In this document: positions 49,290 through 61,334 of the stretch, one piece after another
Position numbering within the stretch: the first letter of the stretch is position 1
Layout: each line of letters opens with the position of its first letter
The notes under the pieces: model-generated
Told to the model about the DNA's origin: nothing
Databases searched by the model: none
Seen by the model: only the letters and a program-made list of their open reading frames with translations
Source of the DNA: Myotis daubentonii
Lineage: Eukaryota > Chordata > Mammalia > Chiroptera > Vespertilionidae
Length of the DNA stretch: 64,000 nucleotides
Reading direction: 5' to 3'
Assembly (NCBI RefSeq): GCF_963259705.1
Contig: NC_081846.1
Span: 89,230,641-89,294,640 of the forward strand
Made by a program: the position numbers and the translations under genes

Positions 49290-49489
49290 CTAGAGGCACG
49301 GATAGGGTCCCTAGGCCTGACCGGCAATCAGGGCTAATCAGGGCCTTCCAGCTGCTGACCGGGTCCTTCCTTCATTCTGTGCCACCTCCTGATGGTCAGT
49401 GCATGTCATAGCAAGTGACCGAACTCCCCATCTCCCAGTTGAACTCCTGAGGGGACACTTTGCGTATTAGCCTTTTATATATATATAGA
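49290..49489 (-). mobile_element. Complete 200-bp HeliBat, reverse
   Basis: A|CTAG at 49290 and GA|T at 49488-49490 are the exact ends expected on the plus strand for a reverse Helitron (TC...CTAG between A and T). The 5' end side reads ATTAGCCTTTTATATATATA. No duplication, no genes. Confidence 0.93.
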
Positions 49490-52400
49490 TGAGTGATGTC
49501 TTAAAAATAAGATGGAGGGGCAACAAAGTAATAAAATATGTATTCCCTATAAATAAATAAAATAATGTACCATTGTTTAAGTAAGTGTGTGTAGTGTCTT
49601 ATGTATTTATATATGCACACATACCCAATTTGCTTACACTTACAAGAGAAACAATTTACCCCAAACCATAAAATTAAACAGCAGGTTATTTTGTGGGAAG
49701 AAGGAAAACTAGTGGAGATGATAGGAATAAAAGCTAGAATTCTCTGAATATATGATGTTTTATATATTTAACCTTGTAAGCATGTGAAGATTTTAGACAA
49801 TTATAAAATAAGATAATATCCAACAAAAGGAAAATGAAACAAATGCATGTGTCTCAGGTTGGTACATAATTAAATCAAGAAAAATTATTTCTTCTTGTAT
49901 TTGAAACAGCAATTTTACTGTTCTCCCAGTGGATTATACCATAAGTTAAAATGAACTGCCAAACAAAAAATATTAGCTAGTTTATAAGCCATATTTCTTA
50001 GGATGATGCAGGTTTTATTATTCTGAGACTGTTGAGTATGCATTGTGAAATGAAGCAAGGGCTCACTGAGGATCAGGCCACAGAAAGTGAGGTAAGGCCA
50101 CCGAGGCTCCGTGAAGACCAAGCAGTCTGGAACTCAGATTGGAAGTACCAGTACAAACTAACAATGCACTTTACTGATAAACAAGAACCAAACAGTGACA
50201 ATATTAGAACATCTGATTTATAACTCCTAATAAAGTAATGAATCTAGACAGTGATCATTAATAGCTGTCAACATCACTATGAAGACAAGCTACTCAATTG
50301 GGTGTGTTTTCTGAAGGAAATATAAAACCCACCTATAAAGAATTATTGCCAAGAGTTCTATCAGGCCTATGGAATGCAAGAAAGAAATACTGGAAAGAGA
50401 GAACACATTACATGAGATCAGGGAGGTGACTATAAAAATTTATAGGACTAATATCTGGTTTCTTCAAAAAGTAATTGCAGAGGAAAGTAAAAAAAAAATA
50501 GAAAATAAATCAATAATTCAAATGGAACTTGAAAGACACATCTGCCAATTGCCATTGATTTGCAATCCAAATTCAAACAAGCAAACTTAAAAAAAAATGA
50601 CAGGGAAATTTTGAATACAAAATCACTGATGAAAATAAAAGCTATTGTTTTAATTAGTATAGTAATGTGTCATTTTTTATTTAAAAAGCTGCCTTACCTT
50701 TCAGAAATAGTCATGTGGCTTTTAGATGGAAAGAATGCCAATGTCTTTGAAATGCATGCTGACATGTTTACAGATGAAATGTTAGGGTCTGATATTTTCT
50801 TAGAAATATTCAATGTTGGGATGTGTGTGATGGCGAAATGAGACTAGACATGACAACAATATGGAGTGTTATTTATGAGTTTTAGTATTCACACTATTTT
50901 TATTGGAAATACTTCATAATATAAAACACAAAAATAGCCGTGTATCACTGTTTATCGCTTTGAGCTATCTCAAGTACGAATGAAATAATTAACTGATTTG
51001 GTGAGATGAAGAAAATCCAAATAACCATTGCCAGACTAAAAGTCTTTCCTTAACAGCTGGCCATGTCCTGTCTATGTTCTTTTTCTTTGGCTGATGTGGG
51101 TATGTGGTTGTGACTTTTGTCTCCAGGAGTCCACTAATCAAAATGAAATTCTCCCCCAAGAGAAACAAAATAACTTATCATTCCAGTTTCAATTTGCGAG
51201 AATCATACCATCAGAGTTTGCCAGTTCCAATAGCTCACTGGGAAATAATGGGTCAAGTAGAACATTTTGATATGGGAATGGATTTAAAACCCTCCTTGTA
51301 ATAGTTCAGTGACAGGGAGCAGATTTTATTCTAGGGAGTTTAAGTTGGAATGACTTACTACAGTGTATGTTGCGGTGTTTGTTAGAAGGCTAGTAAAGTT
51401 AAAAACACATTCTAGATTGAGCTTCTAAGTGTTACTTCTTAAATAGCTCCACAGACTGGGGTTGCTGCTGTGTCCTCTAAAATCAGAAAACTTACACCAT
51501 CAGGATATCCCCACGGTTCAACATGTCCTAATCCAGAAGTGGGCTTCAGTACTATGGGCCACCCTGTTATAATCCACATCAGACAAAAAAATAGATGCAC
51601 GTGCCTCTGATAGACCTAATCTAAATTAAATCTGGAAGGCTAGCTAAAAAAAAGTCTGTAAGATGTAGTTTTAGCTTCCCAGCCATTTTAATCCTGGAAT
51701 TCACACTAGACAACAATAGGATGGAAGTAAAACACCAACCAGCCACCTATATCACAAGGATCAACATATTTTTATGTTATTCATAAATTATCACTCTTTG
51801 CATCCTTCTCTTTGTTCCTGTCACCTCCGTCAAGTCTTAACCTGAATCCTTTCTCACAGTATGACACTTGCAGTTGTGTAAGACAAGCATTTTATCTTAA
51901 GCCAAGGACTTGTACAGAATATGCAGAAAGTGTTTCCCTCTCCATTTACTTGGGAAGTTATATCTTAAATAAGGCGTCTTTTGCCAGGCCCCCCTGAGGA
52001 ATGCACTGTCACCTCTGTCAGCAGAGGGCAGGAGCCCCGCTTCCCTCCCCCCTGCTCAGGCACAGGACTCTTTCACAGGAAGGTGGGTTGGAAGTGGTGC
52101 TGACAGTCGTGCAGTCTTTCGGGATAGACAGGAACGTTTCCACTTGTCCTTCTGAAGCTGTCATAGAGAGACCCACACATCGTTTCCTGTAGGCATTTGC
52201 ATTCTCCAGTTCAGATTCTGTCTCAAACTCCTCCTAAGCCTCATTGCCAGTCCACTGGTGAGAAGATTCCTGTTCACAGAGAGTGTGCTGTGCAGGCAGC
52301 TGCCTGCAGGGAGCAGGGGCAGGGGCAGCCCTCTTGCTGACTTCCAGCATCAAGGCCTCCAGCAAGTGAGAGGCACAGAGGAAAGGAGCAGGCGGGGGCA

Positions 52401-52671
52401 GGCAAGGAAAACACTGCAGGAAATGTGCTGACTCCTGGCGCTGATGAGCTGCTGAGAAGCTTTCCCTAAACAGGAAAAGGTTTAAAGCATTAGGACAACA
52501 GAACACACAACAGTGGAGTGTTCAAGGCCTGGTTTCAAATCAATAATTCACCAGCGTTAGGACCAGACAATGGCATGCAAATAAGACATTAATTAAAACT
52601 CATAATACTTACCTAATTAGAAAATGTAAAAGTAGAATTGTTCTTTTTTAAATCAGCTGAAGCAGATGATT
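49490..52671. other. Mostly unique DNA
   Basis: 49.5-51.8 kb is AT-rich without recognised repeats. 50250-50600 looks like an old repeat that I cannot assign. 52000-52500 is somewhat GC-richer with a minus frame (52234-52506) that has no recognised domain. Confidence 0.35.
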
Positions 52672-52681
52672 AGCAGGTATT

Positions 52682-52899
52682 TTATTATTATTACTTTATT
52701 GATATTTTTACAGAGAGGAAGGGAGAGAGATAGAGAGTTAGAAACATCGATGAGAGAGAAACATTGATCAGCTGGCTCCTGCACACCCCCTACCAGGGAT
52801 GTGCCCACAACCAAGGTACATGCCCTTGACCGGAATCAAACCTGGGACCGTTCAGTCTGCAGGCTGACACTCTATGCACTGAGCTAAACCAGTTAGGGC
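52682..52899 (-). mobile_element. Ves SINE
   Basis: Reverse copy with TTTATTGATATTTTTACAGA tail and head ACTGAGCTAAACCAGTTAGG. Perfect target duplication AGCAGGTATT (52672-52681 and 52900-52909). Confidence 0.94.
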
Positions 52900-52909
52900 A
52901 GCAGGTATT

Positions 52910-53436
52910 CATAATGTAGTTGTTTTTTTGTTTTATTTTTTTTTCCCATTAAATAGAATACCTGGGGAAAAATTGACCAGTAAATAGCAATATTACAATC
53001 CATCATTATTAAATATTTTTAGCAGCTGCTGGAGAGGTGGTGTGGAGTTGCTGGCCTCCCTGTCTGGTACATGGCCAACTACATAATTTCTTTCTGCTTA
53101 CTCCCCAATTCACCAATAGTTTCAATGGATAAGCTCCTTTATTCAACTTTTTTTCCTGAACTTTCTAGGAGTCCTTATGCCATCGAGTCTCTCTGATCTC
53201 AGGTCTAAAAGAAATAAACCGAGGGCAAGATTTAATTTGGAGCAGAGGAATATAGGGTAAAGACAGGGAACACTGTAGCAGGCACTGAGGAAGTCTGCAG
53301 GCTCCTGAGTCTACCTTAGAGGTCCAGGTATGTTCTCATTTCCTGGATGGACTGTGGAGTTCATACAATTCACAGTCCCTTCTCAGATCGATGTGCCCTC
53401 ATACCTGGACCCATACTTCATGTTTATTGTATTATA
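52910..53436. other. No recognisable gene or repeat
   Basis: T-rich start, then unique-looking DNA. Confidence 0.4.
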
Positions 53437-54370
53437 CTAGAAGCCTGGTGCACGAAATTCTTGCACAGGAAGTGGTCCCTAGGCCTGACCAGCAATCAAA
53501 GCGTGAGTATCTGGTGTAGAAGGGCAGGTCCCAACTGACCTCTGGGACCTGGGCAGCACTTGGGCCACCAGGCCCCCATGCGCCCGCCTCTGCCTGAGTC
53601 ACAGAGCCCGAGTCTGCATGTGGAGATGCGGGCCGGGGTGCAGCGTGGGCCTCTGGGCCGCCCAGCGGCACTGCACAGAAGCTGTGCAGGCAGTGCGCTC
53701 TCTGCCGGCCAGCCTCGCAGAATGGCTCCTGCATGAACGCACACATGGGGAGCCTGACCAGCCCCTGTGGTCCTGGTGGCTGTGGCCTGGCTCACCCAGG
53801 AGAGGCTGCATGGGTGCAGGGTGGGCTCCCCGTGGGCGCCTAGCAACTGAGGGTGGGGGCTTCCCAGGCGACTGAGCCCAGGCATCCCAGGGGAGGGTAG
53901 CATGGGGAGTGAGAGCGAGCTCAGCAGACACCCTGCATTCTCCTTCACCTCCATCCCTGTCACCCCCACCCCGGGTGCCGGGGGAGGTTGGTCACCACCA
54001 CCCACCCCCAGTTTCCTGTCCCAGCCCAGGGCCCAGCCCCGATATGGCGATCAGGGCTTGCTGGCCAGGGAGAGGGGTCAACTGCCACCATGGCAGGTGA
54101 GCGGTGGGCCTATTGGGGCCTGCCAGCCAGGGGGAGGGGCCGCGTCCACTGCCACCCACCCCCAGTTCCCTGTCCCAGCCCGGGGCCTGGTGTGATTGAT
54201 TGGGCAATGGGGCCCTGACAGCCAGTGGGAGGGACCAGGAGGTTGGCCAGCAGGCCCCATCCAGCGATCAGAGCCTGCAGGCTGGGGGCAGCTCCTGTGT
54301 TGATCGTCTTCCCCCTAGTGGTCAGTGCACATCATAGCAACAGGTCATTCGGTCTTTCCAATTGTTTTGT
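53437..54370 (-). mobile_element. HeliBat unit A, reverse
   Basis: Starts A|CTAG at 53437, followed by AAGCCTGGTGCACGAAATTC (rc of a HeliBat 3' end). The right end CATAGCAACAGGTCATTCGG is near the usual 5' end but the terminal TATAA-type part is lost. GC-rich (far above flanks). Contains a repeated segment of period about 156 bp near 54000 and 54156 (CCACCCACCCCCAGTT). Open frames here are compositional. Confidence 0.85.
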
Positions 54371-54855
54371 TGTAATGGAAGCCCGGTGCACAAAAATTTG
54401 TGCACTCAGGGGAAGGGGAGGGGGTCCCTCAGACCGGCCTGTGCCCTCTTGCAGTCTGGGACCCCTCGGGAGATAACGACCTGCTGGCTTAGGCCTGCTC
54501 CTGGGTGGCAGAGGGCAGGCCCAATCCCTAGGTGCAGCCCCTGGTCGGGCTCAGAGCAGGGCCGATTGGGGAGTTGGGGCATCTTCCCCCTGTCATGCAC
54601 AGAGCAGGGCAGATTGGGAGGTTGCAATGCCACCCACAGTCACGCTCAGGGTAGGGCCGATTGTGGGGTTGGGGCACCGCCCCCTGTCACACTCAAGGCA
54701 GGGTCGATAGGGAGGTTGCGGCGCCACCCACTGTCATGCACAGAGCCCCGCCCCCTGTCACACACAGAGCTGCAGGACGATCAGGGGGTTTGGGCGCTGC
54801 CCCCTGTCACGCTGATCCCAGTGCTGGGAGGCATATTACCCTTTTACTATATAGG
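54371..54855 (-). mobile_element. HeliBat unit B, reverse, with minisatellite
   Basis: Starts GGAAGCCCGGTGCACAAAAA with a hairpin TGCACAAAAATTTGTGCA (54384-54401), and ends GCATATTACCCTTTTACTAT with a decayed terminus. Units of about 46-48 bp (starts 54552, 54600, 54646, 54692 and later partial ones) carry GCAGGGCCGATTGGG-like cores. Confidence 0.82.
54550..54830 (-). repeat. 46-48-bp minisatellite inside HeliBat B
   Basis: At least four imperfect units and partial ones, each with CAGGGCCGATT-like and CCCCCTGTCA-like parts. Confidence 0.75.
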
Positions 54856-55419
54856 GTAGAGGCCTGGTGCATGGGTGGGGCTGGCTGGTTTGCCCTGAAG
54901 GGTGTCCTGGATCAGGGTGGGGGTCCCCACTGGGGTGCCTGGCCAGTCTGGCTGAGGGGCTGAGGGCTGTTTTCAGGCTGGGACTGAAGCTCCCAAACGC
55001 TCCGTTTTTCCTTTTTTTTTTTTATTCTGGGCCAGCTTTAGCTCTGAGGCCTCGGCTGCTGAAGAAAGGTTTCTGGCCTTTGTTTACCGTCTGTATTTGA
55101 TACAATGTTGAGGTCCGGCTGGCTGAAGCTCCGCTGAGTAAATCAGGCTTCTGGGTTTTTTTTAGCTTCTTTATTCGCAACATAGTTGCTGAGAGTTGCA
55201 GCTGAGAGGCCAGAAAGTCAGGTGGGGAACGTTGGAGTCCTCCGTCACTGAAGCAAGCAAGCCTCCCTGTTCGCATTAGCTGCCTGGCTGCCGGCCGCCA
55301 TCTTGGCTGCCAGTTAATTTGCATATCTCCACCCTACTCTGTGAGTGACAGGGGGGTTAGCCAATGGGAAGGGTAGCGGAGTGACACTAATTACCATGTT
55401 TCTCTTTTATTAGTGTAGA
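54856..55419 (-). mobile_element. HeliBat unit C, reverse, with full 5' end
   Basis: Starts with a mutated CTAG (GTAG at 54856-54859) then AGGCCTGGTGCATG. It ends GA|T at 55418-55420, preceded by TCTCTTTTATTAGTGTA, a clean rc of a HeliBat 5' end. Its 5' module (GATATGCAAATTAACTGGC on the minus strand) matches the module in the 39.3-kb HeliBat. The minus frame 55022-55324 spans it but is not a recognised protein. Confidence 0.88.
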
Positions 55420-55423
55420 TATA

Positions 55424-55424
55424 T

Positions 55425-55482
<58 letters not shown>
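55424..55482 (+). repeat. (TA)n microsatellite next to HeliBat end
   Basis: Nearly pure TA run immediately beyond the Helitron terminus. The Helitron A|T target lies at its edge. Confidence 0.95.
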
Positions 55483-55487
<5 letters not shown>

Positions 55488-58099
55488 CATAAAGTGCCTT
55501 TTTTTGCTTGCTTATTTCCATCCTATTGGACATTGATACCTGCCCAAGTGTTAGTTTTTTTGTGTTGTAACAACTGTTATATACACATCAACCAAATAAG
55601 ATTGAACACAAAGTAAATGTTTGGTAAACATTGATAGATGAATAAATGAATGAACTAATGAGTTTTGTATAGTGTGTGTATGTGTGTGTGTGCTGCTTCT
55701 GGTATTATAGATGTTTTGGGTGACAGATATTGTGTTTTCAACTTTTCATAGAATTAGAGCCTCCAACACTATAGTCAACTATCATACTTTCATATCAATC
55801 CTGGATTAAAACTCCATTATCACAGAGAAGTCCTATTAGCCTGAGACTCATAAAAAGATGGCTAGGCTCAGCCATTTAATCTCTACCCTGCTAGGACCTA
55901 CAAACAAACCATGGATGAAGATCACTAGTTCCAAGTGTAGGCCTGGAAGGGCAAGCACAGAGATGGTGAGACTCAGCTTCCGCATACAGGAGGCAGGAGA
56001 TAGGGAAGGTATAAAAGGAAACAGCACCATTTCGTGAAAAGATACATGGACACAAACACTGAGTAGCACACTTTGCTAAGGCTTACTCATGATTGGGCTG
56101 ATAATGAATGACTAAAGGCATGAACAAAGGCTAGAAAAGGTGGCCTGGTACAGGAGCTAAAAATCCTTGCATGCCTGCCAAGATGTGCAGTTTTTTTTAC
56201 GCAGCCTCAGAATTAATCAGTGATGAATTTTAATTTAAAAATTGGCTTGTGAAATTTGGCTGCAGACGTTTCACTGAGAAATACAGAGAATAAACTAATG
56301 AGGGGCAAAGCCATAGGGAGAAAGACCACTGACATTGGGATGGTGAATGGTTCTTCCATTTTTGAATTTATTTCTTTTCAAGTGTCCATTTTAATTATAT
56401 CAGAAAAACTGCCTCTCTTGTCCTTTTAGCATTTTTCTTTGGGGTTTTTATATTCCAAGCAGAAGTTCTCAGGCCATTGAGACTTTTTTAATAGAAAGTA
56501 TGAACTGAGGATGAGGAAAGAACCTGAATCTATCAAAATCTGTGATTTCCCTCATGATGCTGTAAAAAGGGTCACCCGCCTTCCCAAGCCTTGGTGGGCT
56601 AAGTAAAAGCATTGATGTCTTCACGGGAGAGAAAATATAAAAATGCTACCAAAACGCTTGGGTAGATATAAAGGAAATAAATGACTCCGCTGCTTTGAAA
56701 TGTTAGGGGACATCAGCACTGAAGCCCTGGGCAACACATGAAGCCATCACTATTAATAAATGGAATGTGATGGCCTCGTCTCCTGCGGTACATAAAGGAA
56801 CAATAGTGTCATGTTCTGGGAAAGGCTGTTTGGCTGCTTGTGGTTGAAGGGGGGCCAGGGGGTGTGGTTGTGTGTTTTCTCCTCTGTGTCACCATGTCGC
56901 TGGCTTCACCTACGTCTGTAGCACATGGCAACCATGGCAGAGCTTTCACTAAAACAGACACCATGGTATCTAAGGGGAAGTCAAAGGTCTTTTAGTACCT
57001 CTACCCACCTATTTTTGGAGAAGCACTTATCCTGTTTGCTCATTCCACTCCAAAAAATGAAGATACCTGAGGCTAACACATATAGATATGTTTCTGTGCT
57101 GGCTGCCTGGGGCAGGACAGAGTGGGGAGGGGTATTTTCAGGTGGGGGAAGAGAGAGCATATAGAGAGTGTCTCGTTATTTTTCTTCTCTTCCTTTCGAT
57201 GTGTTAGACGGGTAAGAAGAACCTGGATGTTCTACCTTTGCCTCCAGGAAGAAAGGAGACCTGAAGCTGGCCAGAGTGACAAACTGCTCAGAGCACACAG
57301 AGCAGATCTCTGTGTTCCTGATGTGCACATGGTCCTGCCTCATTTGGCTGTTGTAGTGGAGATTGAGATGAAGGAGTCGATTGCCCTTGGAGGGGAAAAA
57401 AATAAAATCTATCCAAGGGGCCACAATATTCTTGTTTTCTTTAGTCAGACCTGAATTATAATTTTCCACTAACTTGATTGACTTTGGTTGATCTTTTATA
57501 ACCTCTCTGAATCCATTTATTTTCATATACAAGGCCAGAAAACACCCCACAATATCCAATTCACAGAGGTGGGTGGGCATAAAATGGTCTGGCATATTTA
57601 AGTGCTAAGTTTTAACTGTTTCTCATTATTGTTTCACTACTACTCTTACCTTTAGTGTTGTTATTGTTGTTGAGAATAATAAAAGGGTCTTCAGCTTTCT
57701 CATGAACACAACAATAATAGACTTGTTCCAATCACCAAAGGAACATTAGCAAGGAAAGTCTTTTGAGATATTATGTAAACTCACATGCACACACATGCAT
57801 GTTCATGTATCCATTGGAACCGGCCCCTATAACTGGTGGAGGTTTCAGGGATTTGGGATTAGGCTTCTAGCCACAGTCTATTCTGACATCCACCCAGCAT
57901 TTCTTATAAAAGTACATGCAGAACAGGGTCTCAAAGCCCTATTACATGAAGGAGGGGCTGCTTGTCAGAAGCATACATCCTACCAGGGAGAGCTTTAGGT
58001 CACTGCAATGCCATAACAGCACCTCTGGCTGGGCCGGCCCATTTCTAATACACCACCGCTGTTCTATGAACAACAGCTAACTTCAAAGATGTTCGCCTC
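55483..58099. other. Unique DNA, no gene supported
   Basis: Frames at 57122-57454 (plus) and 57176-57595 (minus, 139 codons) overlap each other on opposite strands with no recognisable domain. Not called as coding. Confidence 0.35.
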
Positions 58100-59085
58100 T
58101 ACTGACTGTTTTTATTATTAAATAGGTACTGAATTATGTCAAACGTTTTTTGTGCAGCAATTAATATAATCAGGGGATTGTTTTTCTTTGGGTTTTTAAT
58201 ATGATGGATTATATTGATTTTCAAATACTGAACCTGTCATAACTTTGGGGAAGAAATCATTTGGACATGGTGTATAATTCTTTTTATACATTGATTAATT
58301 CTATTTACTAATATTTAATAGTCATCTTCATCTAAATTCATGAAGGACATCTTTCTCTCTCTCCTCTCCCCCCTCTCCTCTTCTCCTTTCTCCCCCCTCT
58401 CCCCTCTCCTTTCTTCTTTTCTTCCTTCTTTTCTCCCTTCCCCACCATCCCTTCCTCTCTCTCTCCTTCTCTTTATCTTTTTATCTCTTTTTATTTTTTT
58501 CATCCTGTCTTTATCTGGTTTTGATATCAGCAATGTAAATTTTATGAAATAAGGGAAAAGTCTTCCATCCTCTTTTAATTTCTAAAAAACTGTATGTAGA
58601 ACTAGTGTTAATTTTTCTTTAAACATTTGGTAGTATTTAGGAGAAATATCTATGCCTTGAAATTTCTTTTTTGTGAGTTTTTAAATTATAATTTCAATTT
58701 CCTATATAGAGATAGGCTATACAAAACATGTATTTTATATTAGGTGACTTGTAGTCATGTGTGCTTTTTGAAGAATTGGTCTATTTTTATCTAAGTTGTC
58801 AAATTTATGTGTGAAGAGTTGCTTATATTATTTTTATTATCCTTTTGATGTCTGCAAGGTGTGTAGTTATGTCCCATATTTCATTCCTGATATTGGTAAT
58901 TTGTGTCTTATCTTTTTCTTTGTCAGTCCTTCTACAGTTATGTCAATTTTCAGAAAAATAAGCTTTTCTTTTATTGATTATATTGTTTCATTTTTAATTG
59001 CATTGATTTCTGTTCTTTTATATCTTATTTCTATTCTTCTTGGTTAATTTTTTGTTTTGTCTTTTGTTTCTTTGTTTGCTTGTTT
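58100..59085 (-). mobile_element. Old L1 ORF2, reverse
   Basis: Minus-strand ORF2 from the RT palm leftwards (TTTGATATCAGC, then TTAATTTTTCTTTAAACATT in plus text follow L1 order). A CT-rich expansion interrupts it at 58350-58500. Frames broken. Confidence 0.75.
58350..58500 (+). repeat. Polypyrimidine expansion inside L1 ORF2
   Basis: About 150 bp of C/T-only sequence lies where L1 ORF2 normally has a short CT-rich tract before TTATCTGGTTTTG. Confidence 0.9.
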
Positions 59086-59089
59086 TGAA

Positions 59090-59513
59090 TAGCTTTTTTT
59101 GTTTTCTTTAGATGTTGTTTTGTATTGGTTCCATGTGTACAGCATAGTGGTTAGACAATCATATACTTCACATTGTGGTCCCCTCGATATTTACAGCACA
59201 CCAACTAGCACCACACATAGTTATCACAATGCTATTCACTATATTCCCTATGTATTTTACATGACTATTTTGTGACTACTAATTTGTACTTCTTAATCCT
59301 ATCACCACTGTCACCCAGTTCCCCAATACCCCTCCCCTCTGGCAACAACCAATATGCTCTCTGTGTCTGAGTCTGTTTTTGTTTTGTTTTGTTCATTTAT
59401 TCTGTTCTTTTGATTTTACATATAAGTGAAATCACATACCATTTTCATTTGTCTGATTGACTTATTTCAACAAGTTGCAAATGCTAAGAATTCATTATTT
59501 TTTTATGGCCACC
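59090..59513 (-). mobile_element. L1 3' region, reverse (separate copy)
   Basis: CATATAAGTGAAATCACATA, then TTATTTCAACAAGTTGCAAA is reverse L1 3' sequence. It lies on the 5' side of the preceding reverse L1, so it is a separate insertion. Confidence 0.65.
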
Positions 59514-59514
59514 A

Positions 59515-59563
59515 ATATGCAAATAAGTTTCAATGTGCATGAATTTGTGCACTGGGCCATTAG
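59515..59563 (+). mobile_element. HeliBat 3' end remnant
   Basis: GAATTTGTGCACTGGGCC followed by ATTAG resembles a HeliBat 3' end (normally CTAG). This stretch plus the start of the LTR beyond it recurs at 62001-62107. Confidence 0.6.
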
Positions 59564-60321
59564 TGTTTTATAATGTTCTTTAGTGGTAGACAGCGAATAT
59601 ACCCTCAAAGATGTCTATGTCTTAATCTCTGGAAACTGTGAATATGCTAGTTTTATATACCAAGGGGGCATTTAGGATACAGATGGAATTAAGTTTTAAT
59701 CAGCTGATGTTGAGATGGTGAAATTATCCTGAATTGTCCCAGTGAACCCAATGTAATCATCAGGGTCCTTATCAATTGGGAAAAAAAAACAATAGAAGAG
59801 AGTTGGGGTGATGTAGCAGGAGAATGACTTAGCAGTGATTCCTGGCTTTGGTGATGAAAGTGGGATACAAGCCAAGGAGTGCCAGCATCCTCTAGAACAG
59901 TGATGGCGAACCTATGACACACGTGTCAGAGGTGACATGCAAAATCATTTTTTTGGTTGATTTTTTTTGTTAAATGGCATTTAAATATATAAAATAAATA
60001 TAAAAAATATAAGTCTTTGTTTTACTATGGTTGCAAATACCAAAAACTTTCTATATGTGACACGGCATCAGAGTTAAGTTAGGGTTTTTCAAAATGCTGA
60101 CATGCCAAGCTCAAAAGGTTCACCATACTGCTCTAGAAGCTGGAGAAGGAAAATAATTATTTTGTCCTAGAGCATTCAGAAGAAATGAAGCTCTGTCCAC
60201 ATCTTTATGTTAGCCTAGCAAGAGCCATTTTGATGTCTGTACTTCATAACTATAATGCAATAAGTTGTTTTAAGCCACTAGGTTTATGATGATTTGTTAT
60301 TGTGGAAATATGCAATATACA
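59564..60321 (+). mobile_element. MaLR-type (MLT1-like) LTR carrying an nhAT
   Basis: LTR blocks: ATACCCTCAAAGATGTCTAT, TCTCTGGAAACTGTGAATAT, ACCCAATGTAATCATCAGGG and the 3' block TTGTTTTAAGCCACTAGG. The nhAT at 59898-60130 interrupts it, and the LTR resumes in register after it. Confidence 0.75.
59898..60130 (+). mobile_element. nhAT element, copy 6
   Basis: 233-bp element, termini of the family, perfect 8-bp target duplication CTCTAGAA (59890-59897 and 60131-60138) with a central TA. Confidence 0.95.
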
Positions 60322-61334
60322 ACCTATTGAATGCTCCTTTTATTCCAGTTGAGATTTACCTAGTTCTTGACATATAAGTGATTTTCATTTGGAATGTGGA
60401 CATCAAGAATATTATGTTAGGAGATTTTGAATCATATTTGCTTTTTTTGTACTGGCCTTTTGTGATGTCACTCTGACAGGGGAAGGGTTTGTGTTGCCTT
60501 GGTATTGCTGTGTGTGGATAGAAGTCCAGGTTTTCCACTCAGCCTCCATTGACACCTGAGGATGGAGGGTGCATGCCTAATTACTTCTGGGTGCAGGTGG
60601 GATTTCCAGCTCCACACCAAGACTCTGCTGATATCAATTTGGCTGGCAGGGGAAGAAGTATCTCCTTGCTGTTCCTCATTTGGCTTTCATTGGCACCTGG
60701 GAGTTGGTCTCCTCACCACCAACCAGGCTGTGGTGAAACTCTTGACCCTCCACTAGTTCTGAAATGTCAAGCTGACATCTCTCGAGAATTCTTAATGTGG
60801 GTGAAATTTCAGGTTTCCTACATGGTCCCCATTAACAGCAAATTTGGGGTGGAACATTACCACCAGCAGGGATGGAAAGTCTTGCTCCTTTCTCAACCTT
60901 CTTTAGCACCATGTCTGGGCTCCAGTTCAGCTTCTGAGGTGTGAGTGGAGGGGTGGCCACTGTGTGTTCCCAGTATTTGGCTGTAGTGAAACAGTTATTG
61001 TCTAAATCTTTTCTCTCCCTGGACTTCCTTTGCTTGTTCTTTGGTTCTAGCGAGCAGAGTTGTACTGGGCTTTTTGCTTGCGCCCAGATACTTTCACTCC
61101 ATGCCTGGGACACATGAAGCAAAAAGAAGGCCCAGAGGACTCAGTGCTGTGCTATGAGTTCCCTAGGTGATCTGTCTTCTCTCTGTCTCAGTTTTCTTAT
61201 TTTGTTGTTGTTGTTTCTTCATTTCTTTTTGGGTAATGCCCAGGTTTGTTTTGTTCTTGACAAGAGGAATAAGGGAACATACATCTACTCCATCTTCCTG
61301 GATGCAGAAACTCAACTATAAATTTTTATTTAAA
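60322..61334. other. Unique DNA, no gene supported
   Basis: A 131-codon plus frame (60549-60944) overlaps a 96-codon minus frame and has no recognised domain. Confidence 0.35.

Noticed and set aside
53496..54859. Several 97-169-codon frames on both strands
   Set aside because: They lie in GC-rich HeliBat units where stop codons are rare by composition, and frames overlap on both strands.
57122..57595. 110-codon plus and 139-codon minus frames
   Set aside because: They overlap on opposite strands with no domain, splice signal or codon bias that I can see.
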